DNA from: Bacteroidota bacterium
GTDB lineage: Bacteria; Bacteroidota; Bacteroidia; Bacteroidales; Prolixibacteraceae
NCBI GenBank assembly: GCA_030684645.1
Contig: JAUXUF010000319.1
Coordinates: forward strand, 1-38,155
Reading direction: 5' to 3'
DNA: 38,155 nucleotides
A model generated the notes under the pieces. The model was not told the origin of the DNA and ran no database searches. It worked only from the letters and a program-made list of their open reading frames with translations. Below, in pieces: positions 18,439 to 26,405 of the stretch. How positions within the stretch are numbered: position 1 is the first letter of the stretch; each line of letters begins with the position of its first letter. The translations under genes and the position numbers were made by a program.

Positions 18439-18540
18439 GATATTTGATTAATGGGGTTAGAAAATCTTTAAGCAAATAAAATCAGGTGGAATATGTAAGA
18501 TTAATTTGATTGTTGGTAATTTCAAAAACAGGTATTTAAT

Positions 18541-18575
18541 GATTTAAACGAGGAGTCTTATCCTGCGTTTAAATC
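18541..18575. promoter_or_regulatory. Strong hairpin in the leader between the upxY-like gene and the sugar transferase gene
   Basis: GATTTAAACG (18541-18550) pairs perfectly with CGTTTAAATC (18566-18575), and an inner AGGA/TCCT pair extends the stem. Weaker pairing continues outward. It lies about 100 bp upstream of the sugar transferase gene on the minus strand, within a 312-bp leader. UpxY-type NusG paralogues act on such leaders, so it may be an RNA pause or recruitment element. That role is inference. Confidence 0.45.
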
Positions 18576-18750
18576 AATTAAATGCCAATTAGGAAAATCA
18601 AGTTTTAATAATAACGGGAATTTCGGAAAGGTCTCTTGTTAGAGGAGATTTATAGATTAGAGCGGGAGATAGTTGTATTCATATTTTAATTTTAATGCTA
18701 ATTATCTATATTGTAAAGCGAAGATATATTGCTATTAAATTTCATTTCGT

Positions 18751-19299
18751 TTAAACGATAGCATATGACCTCTGGACTACCTTTTTCTCAATTATTTTTA
18801 CTTCGTCTTTTGATATGTTAGCATAAAGACTACAATTCATAGAATCAATACGTATTAGAAGTCTTGTTTGGCCACAAATGTTAATCACTTCTCCTATTAT
18901 ACCCTTAAGTGATCCCTGTAAAACTTCCACTGTTACTCCTTTTTGAATCCTCTCGTATGAAACTGTAATTTCATGATCACATTGAGCCAGAAAGGTTCTG
19001 ATGCTGTTGATCTGAATTTCAGGAATAGATTGAGCCTTACCACCAAAACTTACATAGCATACAACTCCAGGGGTGTTCAATGCAGTGAAGAATTCTTTAT
19101 AACTAACCTTTACAAAAATATAGCATCGAAACAATGGCATTTCAACCCATTTTTTACGATCGCTCCAAAATTTCATGACCTTACGCATAGGCAAATAACA
19201 CTCTATATTCTTTTCATGCAAATTGTCGAAAAGTTTCTTTTCAGCATTTGCCCTGGTATAGATGGCATACCATTGATAATTAATATTTTCTAAAGGCAT
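18751..19299 (-). CDS. UpxY-family transcription antiterminator (NusG paralogue)
   Basis: This 182-residue specialised NusG protein has an N-terminal NGN domain starting QWYAIYTRANAEKKLFDNL, with CYLPMRKVMKFWSDRKKWVE and PLFRCYIFV. A C-terminal KOW-type segment is around residues 120-155 (RIQKGVTVEVLQGSLKGIIG). In Bacteroides such proteins head capsule operons and let RNA polymerase read through the leader of their own long operon. Its place as first gene of the minus-strand polysaccharide locus fits. No UpxZ-type inhibitor gene is seen in this window. Confidence 0.9.
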   Translation of the reverse strand: MPLENINYQWYAIYTRANAEKKLFDNLHEKNIECYLPMRKVMKFWSDRKKWVEMPLFRCYIFVKVSYKEFFTALNTPGVVCYVSFGGKAQSIPEIQINSIRTFLAQCDHEITVSYERIQKGVTVEVLQGSLKGIIGEVINICGQTRLLIRIDSMNCSLYANISKDEVKIIEKKVVQRSYAIV

Positions 19300-19511
19300 A
19301 TTTAAGTTTATTTAAATGGAATAAATTCTAATTATTTGAAAATAATTTCCAATACTTTCTAAAAATGATAATACGAATCGTAAGTAATACTTTTCCACAG
19401 ATTAAAAATAAGTCGGATATGCTAGAAAGTCAATAGGTAATTTCCGACACCTTTTAACCAAGTTAATTCACCAAACCATAATTCTTGAGATAAATTGATC
19501 AGAATAATGGA

Positions 19512-19712
19512 ATGGACACATTATTGATAACTAAATTTGATAAGATTCATTTTGAAGCAAAAGATCATATTAAAAAAAAGAAATACATTACTGAATTTGA
19601 AATAATAATATTTCTAGATGAACTATTCCTTTTGAGGAAGATGCAAATGTTAAAGAGAGGAATAAAAAAAGTGAATACGGATTGTTCCCTGTTAATTTCA
19701 ACAAATAATTAA
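19512..19712 (+). CDS. Small hypothetical protein, doubtful
   Basis: A 66-codon frame encodes a basic protein (MDTLLITKFDKIHFEAKDH start, then KKKKYITEFEIIIFLDELF) with no recognisable domain. No clear ribosome-binding site precedes the ATG. It converges on the IS3 OrfA-like gene, ending 10 bp from that gene's stop codon. It could be a chance frame in AT-rich DNA. Confidence 0.2.
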   Translation: MDTLLITKFDKIHFEAKDHIKKKKYITEFEIIIFLDELFLLRKMQMLKRGIKKVNTDCSLLISTNN

Positions 19713-19721
19713 ATATGCTGA

Positions 19722-19988
19722 TTATTTTTCCTTTTCCAATTTACCTTTTAAAGTAAGGTTTTCCAGGCTCAAATCCGCAAACATTCTTTTAAGTCGGTCA
19801 TTTTCTTCTTCCAACTCATTTAACCTGCGGATTTCTGAAATATTCATCCCTCCATATTTAATTCTCCAATTATATATAGTTGCCTGACTAATGCCATACT
19901 TTTTAATAAGTGTTGGGATAGTAAGTCCTGCTTCATTTTCATGAAGAATACGATATATCTGCGATTCTGAAAATCTTTTTTTTGTCAT
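19722..19988 (-). CDS. Orphan IS3-family OrfA (IS407-like HTH protein)
   Basis: This 88-residue protein matches the first open frame of IS3/IS407-type elements. The N-terminal helix-turn-helix reads RFSESQIYRILHENEAGL and YGISQATIYNWRIKYGGM. A leucine-zipper-like helix LNELEEENDRLKRMFADL follows. The length is that of a complete OrfA. The catalytic OrfB that should follow at lower coordinates on the minus strand is absent, as are obvious terminal inverted repeats. It is therefore an orphan or remnant that could bind DNA but not transpose by itself. It sits just upstream of the capsule regulator. Confidence 0.8.
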   Translation of the reverse strand: MTKKRFSESQIYRILHENEAGLTIPTLIKKYGISQATIYNWRIKYGGMNISEIRRLNELEEENDRLKRMFADLSLENLTLKGKLEKEK

Positions 19989-20650
19989 AGCTTGCCTGTA
20001 TTTAATGGTTTAGGGAAATATATAACACTCAGTTAGGTAAAGTTATATTATTTCGAGATATGAATCAATATAATAAACTGACAGAAGTAATTGATTTACT
20101 TTAAATTAGAATAATTACAAATTTTTTTTGACAGAATTCTAATTTGATTGTCTGGGATTCCTAAAAAAAAAGATTTTGTAAAATAAACAAATGGAGAAAG
20201 GTCTAAGCTGCTTTTTATGAATTCTAATATCCCTATTGATGGGATTTTGCAGATATTTTATGATTCAAATTTATGCTAATGACAAAGTAAATCCTACTGT
20301 TACCCACAATAATCTGTGATATAACATTAATTTTTCAAAACTGTTTTTTGGTAATTTGAATGTATGAAAATTGATATTAAAATCTAATAAAAATATCATC
20401 CATTAAAATTCTAATTTCATTCTTGTATTTAGAATTATTTTAATAATTAAATGTACAAACAAATTATTAATAAAAAAAAATAAGAATGATATAAATTTTC
20501 TGAAAAATGATTTTTTTTTAACGATGAGTTCTGATTAGGTCTGGTCTTTTGCAATATTTGTGGTTATGTTGTTGAAAATGAATGTAATTTTGATCATCTG
20601 CCATACAATAGCGAATGCTATCTTTTTTTCTAAATTCGTTATCATTTTAT
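19989..20650. other. AT-rich intergenic region, 660 bp, no gene seen
   Basis: No frame of meaningful length, RNA gene or clear repeat was recognised on either strand. Several A/T runs are present. The region separates the IS3 OrfA remnant from the dinB pseudogene. Confidence 0.5.
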
Positions 20651-21181
20651 CTACTCACTTGGAACTTGAGATTTGTAATTTGGATTTTTCCCCACCCCCG
20701 AAGCACGGTGAATAGCTTCGGAACCATAACGAAGCCTGATTTTATCCATAGTATATGATCGAACGAGGTATATTTTGTATCATTTCCGGGGGAATACCAC
20801 TTAGCGTATGAATAGTGACCACACCCATCGAACGCAGTAAATGGTAGGTTTTATAATGCTCATCGATTGAGGTTTTTTCGTACACCGGGGCACGGTCGGC
20901 AATTACACATCGGTTACCAGTCGCGAATATTTGCTGTACAAGTCCATGTCACCGCGAATAACCGTTGCATCGCGGCACAGGTTGAGCGCCATTCGCATGG
21001 GCATGGCAGAGTGAACTCCAAATCTTCGCGCCTCGTAACTGCAGCTGGCTACCACGCCACGATCGGATAATCCTCCAATAATAACGGGTTTGCCGATCAA
21101 TCCGGAATTCATCAACCGCTCAACCGACACAAAAAACGTGTCCAAATCCAAATGGACTATGGTATTGTTTTGAAAGTTCAT
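20651..21181 (-). pseudogene. dinB: Decayed DNA polymerase IV gene
   Basis: From ATG 21181 the frame gives the Y-family N-terminus: IVHLDLDTFFVSVERLMNS, then VVASCSYEARRFGVHSAMP and YSKYSRLVTDV. A TAA at about 20908 ends it. Two bases on, in another frame, the family sequence resumes (IADRAPVYEKTSIDEHY) and runs straight into a fingers/HhH-like segment (YHLLRSMGVVTIHTLSGIP). A further shift leads to a C-terminal piece, MDKIRLRYGSEAIHRASGVG, ending at TAG 20651. About 177 codons remain of a protein usually near 360-400. It has one small frameshift and at least two internal deletions. It is divergent from the S24-type regulator remnant. Confidence 0.8.
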
Positions 21182-21325
21182 CGCTTTTATCCTCCCTGCT
21201 TTTTTGGTTTTCCGCATCAAAAAAAACTCAATCTTTTGTACTTCAGTTTCAATTTATTATATTTGATTATAATTTAGTCAAAATATGCGATTTTAATTTA
21301 ATCAATCTAATCTAAACCACCAAAT

Positions 21326-21956
21326 ATGTATTTCGATTCGAACATTAAGTTTTTACGAAACCGGAAAAAAATTGGAACATGGTCAGGATATTTTTCTGAA
21401 AGGAAGCAATCTGCGTGTGATGGCAACTACGGTTGACCGGCGGAACCGCGACAATATTGAACTGGTTTCAGAAAAGGCCAAAGCCGGATATACCAATGGA
21501 TTTGCTGATCCGGAGTATATTTCAGAACTGCCTGTTTTTCAGCTTCCATTTTTATCTTCAGAACGAAAATACCGAACTTTTCAGATCAGTGGCGATTCGA
21601 TGCTGCCCATACCTGATGGTGCCTGGATTACCGGTGAATTTGTGGCAGATTGGAATGAAATAAAAACGGGAGATCTGTATGTAGTACTGACGTTAAATGA
21701 AGGTCTGGTTTTTAAGCAACTGAAAAATGAGCTGGTCGAACACGGGCATTTTCAGCTGATTTCACTCAATCCTGCCTACCAGTCCTATCAGTTAGGTGCA
21801 ACTGAAATCAGGGAGGTCTGGAAGTTTGTGCATTACATCAGCAGGGACGTGGCTGAACCTTCGCTGACAGACAATCTTGTGGGCCAACAATTAAAGATAC
21901 TGACCGAAGAAATTCGCGAGCTGAAACGAAGATTTGAAAATCCGGAGGTAAAGTAA
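21326..21956 (+). pseudogene. XRE/S24-type (LexA-like) regulator lacking its HTH domain
   Basis: The start at ATG 21326 gives MYFDSNIKFLRNRKK, the usual opening of the XRE domain. The frame then jumps to the inter-domain segment LEHGQDIFLKGSNLRV and continues as an intact S24 peptidase-like domain to TAA 21956. The SGDSMLP motif (catalytic serine) and GLVFKQL (candidate lysine) are both present. About 70 residues of helix-turn-helix are missing, and the two parts are out of frame. A shorter 194-codon frame from 21372 could still express the S24 domain. Such regulators are often paired with dinB, as here, consistent with a lost SOS-type unit. Confidence 0.8.
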
Positions 21957-22062
21957 GAGGGTAGGGGAACGACACCAATTTCGGATGGATATTGTTTTCT
22001 TTGTTCCGTCCATTAACATAGGCAAGATTTTTTTATAGGTGACACGAATCAACTAATTGGGT

Positions 22063-22240
22063 TCAGCTTAGGGTCATAGCAATTGTAACACCTATAAATG
22101 TACCGATTACATACCCCAATCCCAACCAGAATTCCGGGAGTGATCAGCTTTTTCTGTCCAAGTGAGGCTGCCACGGATGGTCCCATGATGTTGGCTGCTG
22201 ACGCAATTAATCTTTGGTGGAAGTAGTTTTGTTTAATAAA
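22063..22240 (-). pseudogene. C-terminal fragment of a DUF819-like membrane protein
   Basis: The minus strand reads LIASAANIMGPSVAASLGQK, LITPGILVGIG and, after one extra G in a GGGG run, YVIGTFIGVTIAMTLS and stop at 22063. This resembles the last two membrane segments of DUF819 (COG5505) proteins, which have an A-N-x-GGP/MGP-type motif and a GYxIGTxxG end. Nothing of the N-terminal 300 residues is visible upstream. Confidence 0.55.
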
Positions 22241-22318
22241 TTTCAAGAATGCAGTCTCAAATAGCTGCAATCTTGAAAAGTGTTCAATTGATGAGAATTT
22301 CTTTTAATTGAGGGGTTT

Positions 22319-22477
22319 CTATAATTTTTTAGCCCCAATCCGTGCCATATAGCGACTCTTGGCCTCCTTAGGGTCGGCCCCAACTGCAATGTATATCCTA
22401 GTCTTAACATCAATGATAACTTCCTGCATTTTGGATAAGTCTGGCGTAATAAAATTTGACTGTTTCTTTTCAAACAT
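22319..22477 (-). CDS. Small 52-residue protein of unknown function
   Basis: ATG 22477 is preceded by a purine-rich AAAGGAAG at good ribosome-binding distance. The product begins MFEKKQSNFITPDLSKMQEV, contains TRIYIAVGADPKEAKSRY and ends RIGAKKL. It is soluble, with no cysteine or signal peptide. It looks like a coherent protein, and I have an uncertain memory of similar short Bacteroidota proteins with an IGADP-x-EA-x-xRY core. It lies among decayed genes, so it may itself be a remnant, but it has clean start and stop signals. Confidence 0.5.
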   Translation of the reverse strand: MFEKKQSNFITPDLSKMQEVIIDVKTRIYIAVGADPKEAKSRYMARIGAKKL

Positions 22478-22871
22478 TTGTTTCTTCCTTTCTGTTATTT
22501 TTAATCACTAAACTAGTATAACTTCAAAACATTTTTATTGCATACTATACTCCAAACTAATAAATCAGGATCATTTTCTTTCGAAATTAGCGATCAATAA
22601 GAGACTACAAATCTGACTATTATCCATTCATGACATGAACCAGATGTAGTGTTTTTTTTGTCTTTGTATTTATACGGAGTTCTTTGGGTATGTATTACAG
22701 TTACTAACGTGTAATTGCAAGAAAAGTTATAACTAAAAAGTCAAATTTAATCTTTTTGGTATTGAAATTAGATTTTTCGATTGATTGTAGTCATTAATTA
22801 ACTTAAAGATAATAATGCCATAAATATTGGCACGACAATTTAAACGTAGAAATCATGATAAAGAAGAACAA
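22478..22871. other. Intergenic region, 390 bp
   Basis: No gene or RNA was recognised. The left end must hold the promoter of the 52-residue minus-strand gene, and the right end precedes the cupin remnant. AT-rich. Confidence 0.4.
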
Positions 22872-23300
22872 ATGATACTAGAACACAAAGAATATGAACT
22901 TTTCGGCAAAATGATTTTTGAAAAAGTGATTTTGACCCCTCCCTTTCAAAAGTCGAATACAATGCCGGAAGAAGCTTGCTTTTTTTATGTTATCGATGGA
23001 ATTGGGGAAGTTAAATCATTCTTTTACTGGCACAAACCGACGACTCTCCGGCGATAAACCTGATACTTACAAGTTTATTTTCCCCGACAATGTATTCATT
23101 TACACAAATGGAAACCTGTTCCGGATGCAAAACTGGCTGCCTTATCCAAATTAACCCGTTCACTGACTGCAAACCGTGGCATGGTAACGCAGGATGAAGT
23201 TGATTCGTTTTTAGCGGCCGGTTATTCACAAGTTCAGGTGTTGGGCGTAATTGCTGGCATTGGAGTTAAAACGCTGAGCAATTATGCAATATTGAAATAG
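22872..23300 (+). pseudogene. Fused remnants: AraC-type cupin start and AhpD-like (CMD) end
   Basis: The first part (MILEHKEYELFGKMIFEKVI, then PEEACFFYVIDGIGEV) resembles the cupin-like N-terminus of AraC-family regulators. The frame ends at 23057. An unassigned piece (TYKFIFPDNVFIYTNGNLFR) is readable in another frame. From about 23106 a third frame reads KPVPDAKLAALSKLTRSLTA, then YSQVQVLGVIAGIGVKTLSN and stops at TAG 23300. That matches the late part of carboxymuconolactone-decarboxylase/AhpD-like proteins without their CxxC core. At least two genes have been joined by deletion. Confidence 0.65.
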
Positions 23301-23370
23301 ATCCGACTGAACATCTGTTCACATTATTACTAACTTTAGGGCCATATTTGATGATCAATATTTAAGCATT

Positions 23371-23928
23371 TTGGAAACAAAAATCAACTTGTCACAGTGG
23401 GTGGAAGCCTACACCTCTGATCTGTATTCCTGGGCTTTTCACAAGGTTTCGGATAGCGAATTAGCAAAAGACCTTGTTCAGGATACCTTTCTGGCAGCCG
23501 CAGAAAAAGCAGACTCTTTTAAAGGCGAAAGCTCGCCAAAAACCTGGTTGTTCAGCATTCTCAACCACAAGATTATTGACCACTATCGAAAAAAAGTAAA
23601 TCAACCAACCGCAATAGATAACCAAACGGTTACAAATTTCTTCGAGGCTGACGGAGCTTGGCAGGAAAGCCGTAAACCAAAAGAATGGCCTGACGACAAT
23701 GAAAAAAATGTGCTCGATGATGATGATTTTCAGGAGGTTCTTCGAAAATGTATGGATGCCTTACCCGACAAATGGAACATGGCTGTGAAATTAAAATATT
23801 TGACTGAAAAAAATGGGGAAGATATTTGTCAGGAATTGGATATTACTCCGTCAAATTTCTGGCAAATTGTTCACAGGGCAAAACTTCAGCTGAGGGATTG
23901 TGTTGAAAAGAACTGGCACAACAATTAA
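23371..23928 (+). CDS. ECF RNA polymerase sigma factor
   Basis: This 185-residue sigma-70 family group 4 protein has region 2 with YSWAFHKVSDSELAKDLVQD, TFLAAAEK and PKTWLFSILNHKIIDHYRK, then region 4 with KWNMAVKLKYLTEKNGEDIC and ITPSNFWQIVHRAKLQLRD. The linker between regions 2 and 4 is long and acidic (ADGAW to DDDDFQ). No in-frame ATG lies near the N-terminus, so a TTG at 23371 is the likely start. It is the first gene of an operon with a zinc anti-sigma-like protein (12-bp gap) and an NrtS-like protein. The TGTCAGG-N14/15-CGAC sites downstream are candidate targets. Confidence 0.9.
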   Translation: METKINLSQWVEAYTSDLYSWAFHKVSDSELAKDLVQDTFLAAAEKADSFKGESSPKTWLFSILNHKIIDHYRKKVNQPTAIDNQTVTNFFEADGAWQESRKPKEWPDDNEKNVLDDDDFQEVLRKCMDALPDKWNMAVKLKYLTEKNGEDICQELDITPSNFWQIVHRAKLQLRDCVEKNWHNN

Positions 23929-23940
23929 AAATTGAAAATC

Positions 23941-24210
23941 ATGATGAAGAAAATAATGAATACCCTCTTCCTTTCGTGCCTCAAGGCAACTGAATTAATT
24001 GAGAAAAATTTTCATATTCAGCTTTCGTTTACTGAACGGATGCAACTTAAGGCGCACAAAATGATGTGCGATGCCTGCAAAAACTATGAAAAACAGAGTG
24101 TAATCATTGAAAAGGCAATAGAAAATCAACAGAAAAAGCTGCATCCACAAATAGATATGGAACAACTAAAAAAACAGATTACATTGAATTTGAATAAGTC
24201 GGAGAATTAA
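23941..24210 (+). CDS. Small zinc-type anti-sigma factor
   Basis: From ATG 23941 the protein is 89 residues. A TTG three codons upstream is possible but less likely. The motif HKMMCDAC (H-x3-C-x2-C) is the signature of ZAS-type zinc anti-sigma domains. It lies next to an ECF sigma gene, which supports that role. No membrane segment follows, so it would be a soluble, possibly redox-sensitive anti-sigma factor. The remainder (KLHPQIDMEQLKKQITLNL) is an amphipathic helix. Its stop codon directly adjoins the next gene's ATG. Confidence 0.75.
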   Translation: MMKKIMNTLFLSCLKATELIEKNFHIQLSFTERMQLKAHKMMCDACKNYEKQSVIIEKAIENQQKKLHPQIDMEQLKKQITLNLNKSEN

Positions 24211-24459
24211 ATGGAAAATACCAAGCCGCAACAACCCACAAGAAAGTTGGCTATCGAAAAAAAATCTCTGAAAAGAGCGCTACGAGTGGCTATTTTAGTG
24301 GGTGTCATTCTCAACGTCATCAATAATCCGGGACTAATTACCTTTTCGTTTACAGGATTGAATACTTACAAGGTTTTGCTTACTTTCCTCGTTCCATTCT
24401 GTGTTTCGCTTTATTCCTCCATTTTAGCAAACAGGAAGAAATGCCCGGAACAAATCTAA
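24211..24459 (+). CDS. nrtS: NrtS-like small membrane protein
   Basis: This 82-residue protein has two membrane helices. It starts with a basic stretch, then LKRALRVAILVGVILNVINN (helix 1) and YKVLLTFLVPFCVSLYSSIL (helix 2). The LKRAL-x-VA-x-xVG and KxLLT-x-LVPFCVSxYS motifs are those of the NrtS family, described as a nitrate/nitrite transporter in cyanobacteria and gammaproteobacteria. The ATG follows the anti-sigma stop codon without a gap, so the three genes form one operon. Transport of nitrite or nitrate here is inferred from family resemblance. Confidence 0.7.
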   Translation: MENTKPQQPTRKLAIEKKSLKRALRVAILVGVILNVINNPGLITFSFTGLNTYKVLLTFLVPFCVSLYSSILANRKKCPEQI

Positions 24460-24492
24460 AAAAGCATAAAATTCTCAAAAATAGTATAATTC

Positions 24493-24639
24493 ATGAGCCG
24501 GATTAAAGTGATCCAACACGAAGAAGCAACCGGAAGGTTAAAAGAAATGGTTGTGTCTTACTTTAATTTCGTAAACCGGATAGTTTTGGCTTTGGGGCCC
24601 GGAGCCAGCGAAGTCGAAATGCAAGGATATAAATACTAA
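24493..24639 (+). pseudogene. Peroxidase-related (AhpD-like) gene reduced to its two ends
   Basis: A 48-codon frame begins MSRIKVIQHEEATGRLKEM, the normal opening of the uncharacterised peroxidase-related family. It passes directly to VVSYFNFVNRIVLALG and MQGYKY, the normal end of the same family. About 130-150 residues, including the catalytic ExxCxxC-H core, are missing, yet the frame is preserved. It cannot be an active reductase. Confidence 0.75.
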
Positions 24640-24641
24640 AT

Positions 24642-25025
24642 ATGGAGTTTCCTGAAATAAATATTGCTGACATAGCCACTCTTCCTATTGAGAAATTCAG
24701 GGAAATGGATTATCTGGCTGTCGAAAAATACCATCTCCCCATTGAATTGATGATGGTAAATGCCATTCGGGAGGCTAATCAATTGCCCTGCCTGAAAATT
24801 TCACTCGATCTGCCTTCGGGTTTCGACCGTCAAACTTCGACCAGTCTTTTTATGCCAGACATCATTTTAACCCTGGCAGCCATGAAAACCGAACTTTTGC
24901 CTTTGGTTTCCGAAGTTCAGCTATTTGTTGCTGATCTGGGGATTCCGCTTTCTGCATACAACGCGTTTGGCACCTCAATTCCTGAAGTATTTCGGACAAG
25001 TAGTTTGATCTTCTTTTTCAACTAA
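24642..25025 (+). pseudogene. nnrE: NAD(P)HX epimerase domain (YjeF_N/NnrE) with in-frame internal deletion
   Basis: This 127-codon frame starts with the YjeF_N opening LPIEKFREMDYLAVEKYHLP and ELMM. It then jumps to the late part of the domain: AIREANQLPCLKISLDLPSG, PDIILTLAAMKTELLPL and VQLFVADLGIPLSAYNAFG. Around 75 residues in the middle, including the glycine-rich NAD(P)HX-binding loop (GxGNNGGDG type), are absent. The frame is kept. It begins 2 bp after the preceding remnant, suggesting an old operon. Confidence 0.8.
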
Positions 25026-25027
25026 GC

Positions 25028-25055
25028 TGTCAGGTTTTGTTTTTGTTTCCGACTG
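25028..25055 (+). promoter_or_regulatory. Candidate ECF promoter P1
   Basis: TGTCAGG (25028-25034) is followed after 15 bp by CGACTG (25050-25055). It lies 73 bp upstream of the thioredoxin remnant at 25128. It is one of five sites with this layout in the window. Confidence 0.6.
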
Positions 25056-25127
25056 TTTGGGTATAGAATTCAGGAATGAATTCGAAATTATTCAATAGTT
25101 TGATTATTAACAATTAAAATCTGTATC

Positions 25128-25313
25128 ATGAAAAATTCATTGATCATATCAGCAGGAATCGCCCTTTTAATTCTGATTGTGGCGAATACTTTTGGTACCA
25201 GTTATCCGAGTTTGATTTTTGTGAATGGGAATGGTGAAATTGTCGCTCAGACCGCAGGTTACCACAATCCGCAGGAATTTATTGAGTTGGGCAAGCAAGT
25301 CATCAAAAAATAA
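25128..25313 (+). pseudogene. Secreted thioredoxin-like gene with its active-site half deleted
   Basis: A 61-codon frame starts with a signal peptide (MKNSLIISAGIALLILIVA) and passes directly to the end of a thioredoxin fold: TSYPSLIFVNGNGEIVAQ, GYHNPQEFIELGKQVIKK. The cis-proline segment is present (SYPSLIF), but the CxxC part before it is gone, so roughly 80 residues are missing in frame. Candidate promoter P1 is intact upstream. The product, if made, would be a short exported peptide without redox activity. Confidence 0.75.
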
Positions 25314-25345
25314 TCACACTTAAATCGACTAATCTAAATTTCCTG

Positions 25346-25671
25346 ATGGGTAAAATTATTCTTTTTGTAAGTCTCCAATTGATTGTTTTTACCGGCAGTT
25401 TCGCCGCAGAAACAGAAATAAATAACAATACGGCTTTGTTCAAAATTGGGCGGAGCAAAGATTCCAACGAGATCTATTATACGGTAAAAACCACTCCTGA
25501 AGGAAGCCTTGATTTGTCGGAGCCTGTCCATATGGCGCTGAAGTTGAAGTTGAACGTATCTTTATCCAGATTGACGGTGGAACTTTCTGGTTCCCAAAGA
25601 TTCCAAAAGTCGAACTTCATGCACGGATTCCTGAAGCCGGTGTTCCGGTGGTTGAAATAATCAGGCCATAG
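25346..25671 (+). pseudogene. DUF4833-like secreted protein with internal deletion and frameshift
   Basis: The 5' part has a signal peptide (MGKIILFVSLQLIVFTG) and then FKIGRSKDSNEIYYTVKTTP and DLSEPVHM, typical of DUF4833. The 3' part, in another frame, reads RIFIQIDGGTFWFPKIPKVE and GVPVVEIIRP with stop at 25671, the usual end of the family. About 50-70 central residues are lost at the junction near 25535-25550. The uninterrupted frame (to 25660) gives 104 residues, of which the last third is out of frame. Confidence 0.75.
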
Positions 25672-25765
25672 AGTGAGACTCCGGATATAAAAGTACCTCA
25701 GTTTGCGCAACCTGTTTGTCGAAGGTTATCAGGTCATCACTTTCTGAAAAAAAGATTAAAAAAAT

Positions 25766-25792
25766 TGTCAGGTTAAAAAAATCGAACGACAA
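25766..25792 (+). promoter_or_regulatory. Candidate ECF promoter P2
   Basis: TGTCAGG (25766-25772), a 14-bp spacer, then CGACAA (25787-25792). It lies 69 bp before the intact thioredoxin-like gene at 25861. Confidence 0.65.
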
Positions 25793-25860
25793 TTAGTGAA
25801 AGTTACAACAACAAAATATTAGTGTTTAATCATTAAAGTCAAATTTTAAAATTCAAAATC

Positions 25861-26268
25861 ATGAAAACAGTTAAAACAATTTTCGCAAGTGCGATCCTTA
25901 TCGCATTAGTTTCAGTTTCAGCATTTGCAGGAACAAATGCCAAAGTTATTGCAGTAGTAAACAAAGCCGAATGGTGCCCAACCTGTCAAAACAATGGTAT
26001 GCGTGCGATGGAGGCTTTTAAGGCAAATAACAAAGACATGGCTATACTGTTTGTAGCCAACGATGTTACTAACGACGAGACAAAACAGAAGTCGGCAGAA
26101 GAATTGAAAAAATTAGGTTTAGACAAAGCAATTGAAGCATACCCTGGAACTGGTGTGGTTTATTTCTTTAATTCTGAAACCAAAGCTCTTATTAGCCAGG
26201 TCAGTGTCGCAAAACCTGATCAGGAACTTGCGGCAGCCTTAATCACCGCGAAGAAAGGCTTAAAGTAA
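25861..26268 (+). CDS. Secreted thioredoxin-like protein (WCPTC motif)
   Basis: This 135-residue protein has an N-terminal signal peptide (MKTVKTIFASAILIALVSVS, AFA cleavage) and a thioredoxin fold. The redox motif EWCPTCQNN is near residue 38, and PGTGVVYFF contributes the later strand. It would act in the periplasm. It has its own candidate ECF promoter (P2) upstream and a terminator 21 bp after its stop, so it is a single-gene unit. It is a different type from the decayed thioredoxin at 25128. The partner is unknown; a disulphide or oxidative-stress role is inferred. Confidence 0.85.
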   Translation: MKTVKTIFASAILIALVSVSAFAGTNAKVIAVVNKAEWCPTCQNNGMRAMEAFKANNKDMAILFVANDVTNDETKQKSAEELKKLGLDKAIEAYPGTGVVYFFNSETKALISQVSVAKPDQELAAALITAKKGLK

Positions 26269-26288
26269 AAAATCAGAATTTTCAAACC

Positions 26289-26317
26289 AAAGGCGGGGCA
26301 TTAAGTTCCGCCTTTTT
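26289..26317 (+). terminator. Rho-independent terminator
   Basis: AAAGGCGG (26289-26296) pairs perfectly with CCGCCTTT (26308-26315), with an 11-nt loop and T5 (26313-26317). It lies 21 bp after the thioredoxin-like gene. Confidence 0.9.
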
Positions 26318-26347
26318 CATAAAAATGAATAAAAATTCGAAGCTATC

Positions 26348-26374
26348 TGTCAGGTTTATGATTTAACACGACTG
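26348..26374 (+). promoter_or_regulatory. Candidate ECF promoter P3
   Basis: TGTCAGG (26348-26354), a 14-bp spacer, then CGACTG (26369-26374). It is 31 bp before the ATG of the OB-fold gene and lies after the terminator of the preceding gene, the expected place for a promoter. Confidence 0.7.
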
Positions 26375-26405
26375 ATCGGTTATAAATCAAAAAACAAAAA
26401 TCAAG

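Noticed and set aside
23826-23853. TGTCAGG with CCGTCA 14 bp later inside the sigma gene
   Set aside because: It is within a conserved coding region, the -10 box does not match CGAC, and no gene start follows nearby.
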